Source: Imbricaverruca yamaguchii (Eukaryota > Arthropoda > Thecostraca > Neoverrucidae). From it: 64,000 nucleotides of DNA. The position numbers and the translations under genes are program-made. The DNA is taken from the NCBI GenBank assembly GCA_034440575.1, contig JAOTOL010001368.1, positions 184,001-248,000 of the forward strand. The letters are read 5' to 3'. Of the stretch, positions 33,101 to 42,808 are shown one piece after another. The notes beneath the pieces are model-generated. The model did not search any database. It worked only from the letters and a program-made list of their open reading frames with translations, and was not told where the DNA came from. Positions within the stretch are counted from its first letter, which is position 1, and each line of letters begins with the position of its first letter.

Positions 33101-35745
33101 CGTCATCCTGACGTCACACAGGTCAAGGTCACACCGACACCGCACCCGGTCCGGCAGCATCTCGTCATCCTGACGTCACAGAGGTCAAGGTCACACCGAC
33201 ACCGCACGCGGTCCGGCAGCATCTCGTCATCCTGACGTCACAGAGGTCAAGGTCACACCGACACTGCACGCGGTCCGGCAGCATCTCGTCATCCTGACGT
33301 CACAAAGGTCAAGGTCACACCGACACCGCACGCGGTCCGGCAGCATCTCGTCATCCTGACGTCACACAGGTCAAGGTCACACCGACACCGCACGCGGTCC
33401 GGCAGCATCTCGTCATCCTGACGTCACAAAGGTCAAGGTCACACTGACCTGACCACACGGGTCAACCAGCAGCCAGGTACTCGGATATTTGGGCCTAGAG
33501 GCGCATCGACTGCTTCGGTCATACAGCACAGCCAGATACTCAGGTCTCCAGAAACGGCAAACAAGTGCAAAACGTCGCACGTCAGATCAAGGTGGCCTGC
33601 GACAGAAACACGTCTGGCGGCCTTCAGCTAGCCCTCGATGGACGCCGGCCTCGGCAGGGAAGTAGATCCAACACAAAACTGACGCGTACCTTTCCTTCTC
33701 TAAGCTACCGAATGGTGGATGAAGATGAAATAGATGCATGGCTAAGTAACAGAAGACACTGCTGCAAAACTTAGGAAAGTTGTGATTTACTTCAGTAAAT
33801 CTTTTTAGCTAAAGATTGTGTGAACGTCATGTTTATAAACATCATTAAGACGATGTGACCCTTCATTTTCATTGGAAATGCTTGTTTTTCATTTGCATGG
33901 AAAATAATGCAAACTATGGGTGAGGTAGGTGATACATAAAGAAGAATATTTTATTTTTATTTAAACTAGCCTGACTTAACCTAACTTAACCTCGTTTTTC
34001 ATGAGAATATATAATAATATGGCACTTAACGTAATTAGTTGCATCAGCTGAAATAATTCCGGTGCACCAGTGTGTGACACAAAGAGATATTAGGACATAC
34101 TTCCAAGAGCTTTCACCTGATGGCTGATGCACTATCTGGGCTTTATGGTCCATCGACAAACCTTTGGCTCACACAGAGCTCAATTCAACGTTTTACAATA
34201 TGAATGTATTGCTTACGATATGCCAGCCAGACATGCTCAACTTAAAATGTGCCATGCGCCGATGGCAAGGCAAACAGCAATAGAAACTAAACCATGCACA
34301 AGACTAATACCGTTGTGCTACGCAGACATACCGAATCCAGAAAGCAGAGGAAGCGTCCAGTACTTTGCTCCACAGCGCGGTTCTTGGCGTACCCCACTGA
34401 GAATTAGGAGACAAGCCGACGGTTAAGTGCTGACTCCGCAGGTATCACTGAATAACTACTTGGAGTAGTCTGGGGGTAAGTTGCCCATCTCACAATCGAA
34501 ATATTGTGGGTTCGAGTCTCACCTGTCGCTACTCTTCGGTTGGTTATTTGGGCTTACGGGCGCATCGACTGCGTTGGGCATACAGCGCCCATTGTGCCGC
34601 TACTCTTCACCCGCAGCCAATCGGCGTGAGAGATTGCAGACGCTGCATGACTCAACGGTCGACGTGCCGTAAAACCAATAACCACCACGGAATAATTACT
34701 TAAACTGGATGTTAAGTGGCCGGATTCAAGACAAAGCATTGGAACAGATCGTGGTGGAGGAAGAATGCTACTTCACCAAGGATAATGTGTTCATACGCCA
34801 AACACAGATTTCGCCCACAACTGATAAATTATGTGAATGAGTGCTTACAGAAGTCAGTTAATTTGGGCCGAAAACCACGCCAAACAGGCTTGAAATTGAC
34901 ATCTTCCTGTATTTTTTTTTTGTCCTCTAGAACATCATCCTCTCCGGAATACTATTCATGTCCATGCTGGGACGCTGAATGTCGCCGTTTGCCAATCACT
35001 TTAAATGCTCCATTTGCTATACAAAAATGCCAAAGGCACAAAGCACAAGGGAACTTCTGTCACAAAGAGAGTTGAAACATGTCGCAGCGAGCAAGGAAAC
35101 TATCGTCTCCGAGCTGGACGACGCAAATGTTCACTTTCGGCATCAAACGCGGCAAAATACACACCCACCGGCTCCACCAATACCGCCCACCGCCGCCACC
35201 AACACTGCCCACCGGCTCCACCAATACCGCCCACGGCCGCCACCAACACTGCCCATCGCCAACACTACCCACCTTCGCCACCGACACTGCCCATCGCCAA
35301 CACTACCCACCGCCTTCACCAACACTGCCCACCGCCGCCACCAACACTGCCCACCGCCACCACCAACACTGCCCACCGCCGCCACCAACACTACCCACCG
35401 CCACCGCCAACACTGCCCACCGCCGCCGCCAACACTGCCCACAGCCGCCAACACTGCCCACCTCCGCCGCCAACACTACCCACCGCCACCACCAACACTG
35501 CCCACCGCCGCCAACACTGCCCACCACCGCCCACCTCCGCGCGCCGGCTGTCCGCCGGAGACCAGCAGGCGGTAGCCGCTCCGCTCCAGGTCGGCCCTGT
35601 GCCGCTCCAGCAGCGCGGCCGACTGGTCGCTGCAGCCGTCCAGGTAGACGGACAGCTCGGCCGTCAGCTGGTGCTGCTGCTGCACCACGGAGCGCAGACA
35701 CGCCGCCAGCCACCGCTCGGCGTCGTGCACCGGCAGCACGATACT
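27104..35745 (-). CDS. B3GNTL1: Queuosine-tRNA galactosyltransferase (B3GNTL1/QTGAL ortholog), seven exons read
   Basis: GT-A fold family 2 glycosyltransferase; the vertebrate ortholog has been assigned as the enzyme that adds galactose to queuosine in tRNA-Tyr. Exons in transcription order: 35535-35745, 34332-34396, 33042-33107, 31972-32135, 30869-31021, 28774-28909, 27104-27328. All boundaries are GT-AG, phases agree throughout, and together they give 339 codons plus stop. Visible motifs: [12 protein letters not shown] nucleotide-binding strand; [22 protein letters not shown], the DxD-type metal site, split between exons 2 and 3; [62 protein letters not shown]; and the terminal [19 protein letters not shown]. 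The true start is not certain: exon 1 as listed needs an upstream exon or an in-frame ATG at 35832. Minisatellites abut six of the twelve internal junctions. Divergent neighbour: LIG1. Confidence 0.93.
27329..28395 (-). repeat. Minisatellite of 48-bp units built on the last-exon acceptor
   Basis: About twenty units, many 48 bp, each containing 'tgcctctctcctcaggtact' on the minus strand. This resembles the real acceptor of the last B3GNTL1 exon ('tctcctctcag' then GTTCTG). Because 48 is a multiple of three, a stop-free frame repeats [16 protein letters not shown] and runs into the exon. Splicing to a decoy copy in the exon's phase would read GTA CTG ACG CTG ATG TAG and stop. Confidence 0.88.
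28395..28485. other. Unique intron sequence with a G10 run
   Basis: Short non-repetitive stretch between the 48-bp array and a SINE; contains a run of G at about 28470-28480. Confidence 0.5.
28485..28600 (-). repeat. SINE 3' half, merged into exon-derived repeats
   Basis: Minus strand carries 'accaatcggcgtgagaggtt' and 'gctatatgacctagcggcta', the same body as the SINE at 4735-4915. Its head-proximal part ('ctcacaaccgacggtattta') is itself repeated in the adjoining array to 28760. Confidence 0.7.
28575..28795 (-). repeat. Three tandem copies of a B3GNTL1 exon end plus donor
   Basis: On the minus strand the exon end 'cagcggcatcgcgacaag' followed by a 'gtgag' donor occurs at 28774 (real) and twice more near 28690 and 28610. 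The copies are separated by SINE-derived sequence, giving units of about 80-90 bp. The copies therefore carry an exon fragment, a working-looking 5' splice site and SINE sequence together. Confidence 0.85.
28918..29240. repeat. Short-unit minisatellite abutting a B3GNTL1 acceptor
   Basis: Irregular 10-15 bp units of 'cacgacatggcac' type. The array starts about 9 bp from the acceptor of the 28774-28909 exon and replaces most of its polypyrimidine tract. Confidence 0.85.
29240..30470. other. Intron sequence, includes a decayed SINE
   Basis: Within B3GNTL1 intron. About 29630-29770 resembles the second SINE family (body 'gccgcccgcac' and 'gccgggccgcgag') seen at 35906 and 46590. Nothing else recognised. 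Confidence 0.45.
30470..30868 (-). repeat. About 70-bp tandem repeat seeded at a B3GNTL1 donor
   Basis: Five copies of 'gtcgccgtgcaggagacag' or close variants on the minus strand, near 30490, 30565, 30710, 30780 and 30855. The last is the sequence directly after the real donor (GA then gtcagtcgcc). Units also contain 'acatgatgtggtggtcgtgt'. Confidence 0.85.
31022..31440 (-). repeat. Tandem repeat carrying a B3GNTL1 acceptor and exon start
   Basis: Six copies of the acceptor motif 'gtctgcagggt' (near 31020, 31073, 31127, 31223, 31318 and 31415). Most continue as 'tgatggatttgacggga', a diverged copy of the real exon start 'cggtgggtttgacgaga'. Only the copy at 31021 leads into the complete exon. 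Confidence 0.87.
31440..31970. other. B3GNTL1 intron, no feature
   Basis: Unique intronic sequence with scattered 'ggtcaaatg' motifs. No gene seen. Confidence 0.5.
32136..33040. other. B3GNTL1 intron, no gene
   Basis: Contains short 'gtacaggtaca'-type repeats at 32140-32215 and a C/G-rich stretch at 32920-32985. No coding signal. Confidence 0.5.
33108..33450 (-). repeat. 62-bp minisatellite copying a splice acceptor and exon start
   Basis: Exact period of 62 bp. With the real copy at 33042-33107, there are six copies of 'gtgacgtcaggatgacgaga' continuing through 'tgctgccggaccgcgtgcgg' on the minus strand. That is the acceptor plus the first 33 nt of exon 3, encoding [11 protein letters not shown] with part of the metal-binding motif. 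Only the most 3' copy continues into the rest of the exon and a donor. Confidence 0.92.
33450..34330. other. B3GNTL1 intron, no gene
   Basis: A short frame at 33565-33774 has no domain. 'ggcgcatcgactg' at 33500 and 34560 is the reverse complement of a repeat tail that recurs across the window. Confidence 0.45.
34475..34690 (+). repeat. tRNA-derived SINE
   Basis: Head 'gagtagtctgggggtaagtt' and 'gtgggttcgagtctcacctg' with a tRNA-like arm between them. An internal insertion with 'ggcttacgggcgcatcgact' follows, then the body 'caatcggcgtgagagattgc' and tail 'gtaaaaccaataaccacc'. Same family as 43878-44010. Confidence 0.75.
35145..35534 (-). repeat. GC-rich minisatellite starting at the exon 1 donor of B3GNTL1
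   Basis: The minus strand runs 'gtgggcggtggtgggcagtg' directly from the donor GT at 35534 and continues as about twenty units of 'gtgggcagtgttggcgg' type, 15-21 bp each. Many units repeat a GTGGGC donor-like start. Confidence 0.88.
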
Positions 35746-35905
35746 CTGCCGGTGGAGACGGACACGCCTCGACAAATGGCTCAAGAGGAAACAAGCCCAG
35801 GCAAGTGGTGTTACACCTGTGCGACCCAACAACTAACAGCCTGTGTGAACTGCAACTTGTTTCACCAGGTGCAACTTGTATCTGGTAATGCACTCAATGC
35901 TCTGG

Positions 35906-36150
35906 CAGGGTGGCGTGGCCAAGTGGTTAAGGTGCTGAGCTCTGGGTCAAAGGTCTGCTAAAGGTCGCCGGTTTGGCACTGGTGCCACTCTGGACATTTC
36001 CCAATCCAGCGGCCCACCGGTGAAACAGTGTGGGCAGCACAATTAGCCATGAATGTGCATAATGGGCATCGTGAACCACCCAATAAACAAACGATGTTCT
36101 GCCGGTGGAATGTACCACCTCCGCCACGTGCACTTGTGAGGTTCACTACT
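35906..36150 (+). repeat. tRNA-derived SINE, second family
   Basis: Starts 'gtggccaagtggttaaggtg', a Leu/Ser-type D-arm, with box B 'gtcgccggtttggcactgg'. The body has 'gtgtgggcagcacaattagc' and 'gtgcataatgggcatcgtga'. The same family appears on the minus strand at 46590-46765 and 48610-48785. Anticodon arm disrupted. Confidence 0.7.
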
Positions 36151-37090
36151 TCCTGTACCAAGGTGTCAACACACTAAGTATTTTTTGGGCCACTCCACTG
36201 TTGATATTACCAGCATCAACATGCAGATATCAACCCTATATACATACTCTTATTATTTCATGCATAAGTATTTTTAGTATCACTTGCCTAAGTACTCTTG
36301 GTATTCTCTATTAGTATCACCAGTATTCACTTGATCAATATTATTAATACCATGTGTATTAATATTATAAATATTATATGTTATTAGCATCACATGAGTG
36401 ATCAGTAAGTTATGCAACAAATATTATGCTATATAGCATATAAATACAACTACATACAACATATATGGGAGTCTATGCACCAATATACACACTATATTTG
36501 TAGGACCACTTCTAAATCTATGAACCAATAGGCTTGAAGTATTTGCAAATGTTCAATAATTTAACTAGTGCCAATCCTAAAGAGGAGGGAAGCGATTCAG
36601 AATACAGTTAATGCTGAATGAATAGCAAATTATTCAAGGAAAATTTGCATTTTATAATGTTAGACAAGAACAAACTGGCCCAACTGAATGAAACCTAGCC
36701 CATTTAGTTCCTTCATGGAGGTAAAATGTGTAGAACTTGTCTAACAGATGCCTTAAACTGCAACAACATATCCTTTTATGCTATTTTGGCCACAAACTGA
36801 GAAGTAAGCATTTGCATAAAAAATGAGTGGTGATGTCATAATAATGATGCACCATGAATGACCAGTCTATGTTTAAGGTGCTTTATACATTCTGGGAATG
36901 TATCTTTCCAATACATTGATTATGAATGTGATTAGATTAAGTGGCTTGGAGTTTGGCAACCTAGCATAAAATATTCAAATACAACAAAAGTAATGTTCAA
37001 AATGAACAAACATGTAGCACAACCTAGCATAACCTACCATGGAAGAAATCAATTAAAAAATACCAAGCAACTATTCTTTTAATCAAATCA
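36150..37090. other. AT-rich spacer or intron, no gene
   Basis: Low GC, no coding signal or RNA gene seen. Confidence 0.5.
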
Positions 37091-37480
37091 TCGAGGTCTT
37101 TAAATTTGTCCATGGTCTGGAGAGGGGATACCTTGGGGAAATGTTTGAATTGAACAGAAATGATGCAATTGGAGGTCATAAATTAAAAATTAAAGTTAAC
37201 CACAGCAGAACAAGGTTAAGGCAAACTTTCTTCACCAACAGGGTAATGGAACACTGGAACCAGCTGCCAGAAAACATTGTCAGTAGCAGCACATTGAACA
37301 TCCTTAAAAACAGCATAGACAACCATTATAAGAATAGAGGGCTTGCTTTTCAGCATTACAGGGAGGGCTGATTGACAGATTTGGTGGGCAACTGGTTCAG
37401 TGTACAGAGTGCAACCAAGAAGGGCCCTTGTGGCTCATAGTTGCACTTATCTTTTATGTCTTTATGTCTTCATGTCATGT
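37090..37480 (+). mobile_element. 5'-truncated LINE fragment
   Basis: Encodes the last about 95 residues of the reverse transcriptase (VFKFVHGLERGYLGEMFEL to YREG and stop), then the 3' UTR and 'tttatgtcttt' tail. Shortest copy of the family. Confidence 0.88.
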
Positions 37481-37531
37481 GCATTGCTTGTTCACTGACA
37501 TGCATTATTTGGGTGAAATGCAACAACTTAC

Positions 37532-37540
37532 AAGATCCAT
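37532..37540 (-). CDS. B3GNTL1: Candidate first coding exon of B3GNTL1 (MDL)
   Basis: On the minus strand ATG GAT CTT is followed by a consensus donor gtaagt in phase 0, which would join the [10 protein letters not shown] exon in frame to give [15 protein letters not shown]. Length and position suit the family. Evidence is only a start codon plus a strong donor, so the in-frame ATG at 35832 (frame starting MLGRTGVTPLAW, no splice) is the alternative. Confidence 0.35.
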
Positions 37541-37559
37541 CGCTTGCCGAATGCAGTTC

Positions 37560-40500
37560 TGCGCCTAATATGCACAGCCCAAAATAAGTGTGCAGCTTAA
37601 AGTAATCTTAGCACACCTGGGTATAGCCATGAACATGTTGATGGCCTTGGTCATCGCATCGGCCATCAATTTCGCAACAGATGCCAAATGTCTCCAATTG
37701 ATTGTCGCTATTGCGCTGAGCTCAAAACACAATATGCTGGCAAATCCTACCAAATGCGAAGGACGATGGAGAAAGTTTTTAAGCAAATACTTTCCTTCAT
37801 ATATGACCAAGGAAGAACTAGCCTTTAATGCGACAGAAGCTCATGATGGATGACAATTGGCTAGAAACATTTGGTAACCATGTTCAAAGGATGGTAACTT
37901 TATGTCAAGAGAAATTTTCCTAGGTGACTATCGATTTCAATGCACCACCGTCTTTCAACCGTGCGTGCTATAACCAAGGGTCGTACATGGCCTTGAATGT
38001 AACTGTGAACGTTGAATGTCGCTAGAGCGCAACTATCGTATGCTTATGTTTTGGCGCGTAATATTCCGAAAGAACCCAACACTGCAAGTAGAAGGGTTTG
38101 TGCTGTTAGGTTGCTGTTACTGCTGTGTTTATGGGCCAATTATAGGTGAGGTGCTGTTGCTCGAAGGGTATTATGTACAATGGGTGTAGGTTTCTAGGAG
38201 CTATTGTGAGGACACAATGCATTACAGAAATGGGCTCGCCCGAGTATATTGGTTGTCCTACCACGTTCTGTCATGCTAAAAGCTGACATTGTAGGTGGGT
38301 AGGTAGGTACCTACCTAAATCAAATGAATGGGTGTGGGGCGGCCACTTCTGGAGTATGTACCTGTACACCTGCACAACAATTGTGCACTTGAAGTCATAC
38401 TTTGCTTATTTAATTACTGTAGTGAGGAAGCAAACTTCTCAACAATACAATATATTGCAATAAGGAAGCCATGATTACTTGGGATTGTTGTAGGTAGTTT
38501 AAGGTAACCATGAGACTAGTTTTACACGCATTTCACCTCCATGAAGCATACTGAGAGGTTAAGTTTGGTTCAATCAGGCTACATTTGGTTAAGATTTTGA
38601 TTATATAATTTTTAATTGGAAGTGCAAAGGGTCATTTTTCCTTTAAAGAAAACAGCTCAGGGTAGCTTTGGCTTGTGGTTTTTAATTTATGTGGGATGTT
38701 TTTTTTTGGGGGGGTGATTTCCATTTTTAAACAAACAATTTGCTTCCTTGCATGGCATCTTATGTTAGTTTATGCTACATATTTTTGGGGTAAATTTGTG
38801 CTTTAAGGTGTGTTAGGAATTCTTGGAATTGATCATTACAGTTTAATGTTTATGAATGTGACTAATATGATGGAACCACTCATTTTCTGTGCAAATGGAC
38901 ACTTCAGGATGTTAGTATGCATACTGTTTATGTTTTCATATTAACACCAACAGTGGGTTTTTGAACTAGGTAGCCTAGCATGCAAAGAAATGTCTGAAAA
39001 AACAAGTCCTTACCTAACATCCTTGGGGAAAAAAAAAAATCCACAAAGGAAAAAAATTGAGCAATTTAATTTGTGCTAAAAGTGTAATGTTTGAAACACC
39101 TAACTAAACCTAGCCTAACCTGACATAATCTGGTTTTGAACAAAAAACAAGGTACAAAAAATCATGAAAATATTTGCGACTTCAAAAACCTAATGTAACA
39201 CAACATAACCAACCGTGGCCCATTTGTTTGCTTTATTGAGGCTATTGTGTGTAAAAACCTGCCTTGTTACCAACCCAAAGCATAATAATAATAAAATTTG
39301 TTATATATTTTGAATGTTACACTTCATGCTATGTTACCCAATCTCAAGCCCATTTTTGGGTGTTATTTTACTTCCCAACTGAAAAGTGTTCATTTGTGCA
39401 GGAAATGAGTGGCCAGATCATGTTGAGTACATTCATAAACCATGGATTAGACAAAGCCAATCCACGAAAGCAGAAATTACCTTAATCTGAAAAATTTGCA
39501 AAACATGTGCTGCTAATTTATTGTATTCCCTAATTGTATCTGAATGGGTATTATGGGTAGTAGGTAAGTAGGTACCTATTCAGATCCTATGGCACACTGT
39601 GTAATGGCACCTTGGAACCAGTGTTTAAAAATTAAGCTGCTCCTATGGCACACTGTTTGTGTAATGGCACCTTGGAACCAGTGTTTAAAAATTAAGCTGC
39701 TCCTAGATTTTAGGTAGTATTGCAGTATAATGTAACTGTTAGATGTTTCACACATTTTTCCTCCTTTCAGCATGCACAGAGGTTAGATTTGGTTAAGTTA
39801 GGCTTGGTTGGGCTTTTTTAATATACTTTTTTAACTTGGGGATGATGTGCCCATAAGCCCAAATAGCCAACCAACTTTGGAATAAAAAATGGGTTTTTGA
39901 AAAAATTGAGGCTAGATTAGGTTTGTTTGCTTTAATTTAGGAAAAAAATGTTTGGAATTCTTCCATTTGAAAAAAAGAAGTTTAATTTCTCCATGGAAAG
40001 TTTGCCAATGCTAGTTTAGGTTGGGTGATATTTTCTTTCCTTCATTTTTAGCATTACTTTTCTTGCTTCATACCCAATCTCTGTACTCCAGGATTGTGAC
40101 TAGACTAAATGAAATGGTTTGTACTCCAGAAAGGAAAAGGATTGTTTGGCTGAGTGCTACCACTCAAGGTCCATTCCTGAAAACGACTAGCAGTTTCAGC
40201 ATTCCCTACATGCTGACCTGTCAATGACCACAATACGACCTCAAATGGCAGTACAAACTGTACTGACTACAACACACAAAAATTACATTCAGATCTGGAT
40301 GTTTGTCAGTGTTGTGCTAAAAATATCTCCACACAAATGGTGCCCTACAATGTCTTGTGAGAAGATGCTATGTTTGTGTCAATATAGGCAAAACTTAATG
40401 AAATATTTATTCAATATTTATTCTGATATATTCATATTTATAGTAATCAATGTTTATTCCTCATTTATTATTAGATATTTGTGCTGGAGTGCTCACCAAG

Positions 40501-42700
40501 AAGTACCAGAAATCTGTAGTTGGCATATATAGGGTACTTGGTATTGCCAGAGTGAATATTTCAAGCCTCATTTAGCCATTAAGGTGCTTTGAATGTGCTT
40601 TGAATGTACAATCAAAGGTCATTTTGTTAAAGAGACAACTTTTTAGACACAATGAGCCCATTCAATGCAAAAAAAAAGTCACTTTAAATTTCCTCAAAGT
40701 GTCTCTGGATCAAGGAAGTTCTCGGAGGTGATGACACCAATGCCACTTGTGAACTTATGAATGACAGTCAATTTAAAAAGAAATGTGTGCAAAGGTGAAT
40801 CATGTGCCTGGAAATATAGCTGCATTTGGTGTTCATCAGTGTGAGTGAAGGATCAGTAATACCTGTTCCAATTTCACTCAGACCCATCTCCTGTTTGTGG
40901 ATTCCATTAGCGATATTCTCTCCGACAACTCGAGCATTGTCCAGTCGGGACGATTGATGTACTTCTTATCTTCAGTGTCATTCTCCGCAATATATTCTCC
41001 TCGCTGATATACCTGACATGTAAACTTTGTACCACAATAGGACCATTTTGACGGCTACGAACGACGTGAAGTTTGATACTGTACTTTGTTAGCTACAAGA
41101 GTTATGGGCGCAATATGACCTTAGTAGTCCACGTGCCCTTAAGCCCAAATAATAAATCAATAAATCAATCCTCTCCTGTTTGCCGGCCGGTGATCGCCGT
41201 AGATTGTTGCTGGGGTAAGCAAATCCGACCCAGCTCTATTTCCCAGCACTCGCGATGTGTGCCCAGTATGGATGGTGTTGCTGGGTGGTAAGTGCACACT
41301 AGTGGTGTTGTGCCTTGGATCAGTGGTTTTCAGGGGTATGAGGTTTCAATTCCTTGTAGTGCCCGCCATCTCTGCCATGGTAAGAAGTGGGTAAGAATAT
41401 TGGTTTTCAGTCTCACTAAAACAAGGTTGATTTTTGGCAAGTAAATAGCTATTTTTTTTTTGTACTCCAGCTCAAAATGTCATACTCCAGCTAAAAGTTT
41501 TGTACTTCACTACCAAGAGAACAAAATCTGGAAATCCTACACTGTTTTTTTGTGTGTTATTTTGCCTTCCAGCTGAAAACGTTTTGCATATCAAAATGTG
41601 TTTTATGTTTTGTGCATTCATAAACATTGCAACAAAAACATTGAAAGAAGAAATTCCAAGAAATCAAAACTTACTTTAATCTGCAAATTTGCTGATTTGT
41701 TAGAAGGTGTCACACAATACTTGAGTTGGCACATCCTAAAACCCAAATAATCAATTTTGGGATCTAGAATATTATTATGTCCAGAAAAATCTTCTCATTA
41801 TCATTTGGAGGTTGAGTTGTGCTTTTTTGAAGGAACCAAAGTTCAAAATTTCAGAGTTAAGACGAATCTAACCTGGTCCAATGTTGTTTTTTTAACACAA
41901 ATATGCAGCCTAGCGTAACATAGGAGGCATAGCCTAACCTACCCACACAAGCAGCTGTTCTCCCCACAGACAAGATAGACAAGATCTCATGAAATGAGCC
42001 CATGCTTTGCTAGCTGATGTATCATCTGTTCACTAGGTTCAAAATGTGTTATAAATTAGCCTGGGCATAAATACCAAAGGTTTAGGTCTAAATACCAACT
42101 GTCTTTAAAATTTGCACAGCTTTCAAAATCATGAGTATCATGTCTAGGTACTGAGCAATGTATCTAGCTGTTACATACACCTATCTAATGCTTGATAGTC
42201 TTAATGGTATCCTATGATATGCTTAGTATCTAATGCTTAATAGTCACTTAGCAGCAGCACCCCAATCAGTGTTCTTAAATTTGTTTTGAGTGGGATGTTG
42301 GTGTGGAAGACAATGTCAGTGATGAGGAAAGAATGTAAGGTGAAGGTGCTTAGATGCACATTTGGGACAAATGAAATGTTGAATCCTAACTGGAGCTGTT
42401 CAATTCGGTGGAAGGAGGGAATTTGGTTGGATGAGTATGGTTGAGCTTTCATGTGTAAATTTGCAACAAAACAACCATTGGCAAACATTTCTGTATGCAA
42501 TAATAAAGAAAAATTGGGTGCATACTGCACAATCATATCCTCCAACATGTACAGAATTGACAAGTAGCTGGTGTGAGGATGCAGAAAGATATTGGAAATT
42601 ATGTAGGAAAAAGCTGTGTTATCTGTTGGTTTGCACCAAACTGCAGGAATTTGAGAACTGTGGTCCCAATAATATCTGAATACCACAAAATACCATTGCA
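37560..42700. other. Long AT-rich spacer between divergent B3GNTL1 and LIG1
   Basis: No exon recognised on either strand. Contains a direct duplication at 39581-39705, 'gcccttaagcccaaata' repeat tails near 39850, 41120 and 41740, and several A/T homopolymers. B3GNTL1 5' sequence and LIG1 upstream control must lie here if they are present. Confidence 0.5.
39585..39706. repeat. Direct tandem duplication of about 62-66 bp
   Basis: Two near-identical copies running from 'ctatggcacactg' to 'aaaattaagctgctc'. The second copy has an extra 'tttg'. Confidence 0.85.
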
Positions 42701-42808
42701 ATTAGTCTTCTGTTTGTTTTCCAGTTTTAGGATTGCTGGGCTCTTCCTGCAAAGGAGAGGTGCCTTGAAGGTGCACAGGCCAGGGAAGCCTTGAAGGTCA
42801 TCCCAGCT

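Noticed and set aside
34979..35575. Plus-strand Pro/Thr/His-rich frames ([17 protein letters not shown])
   Set aside because: Translation of the 15-21 bp minisatellite in the antisense direction of B3GNTL1.
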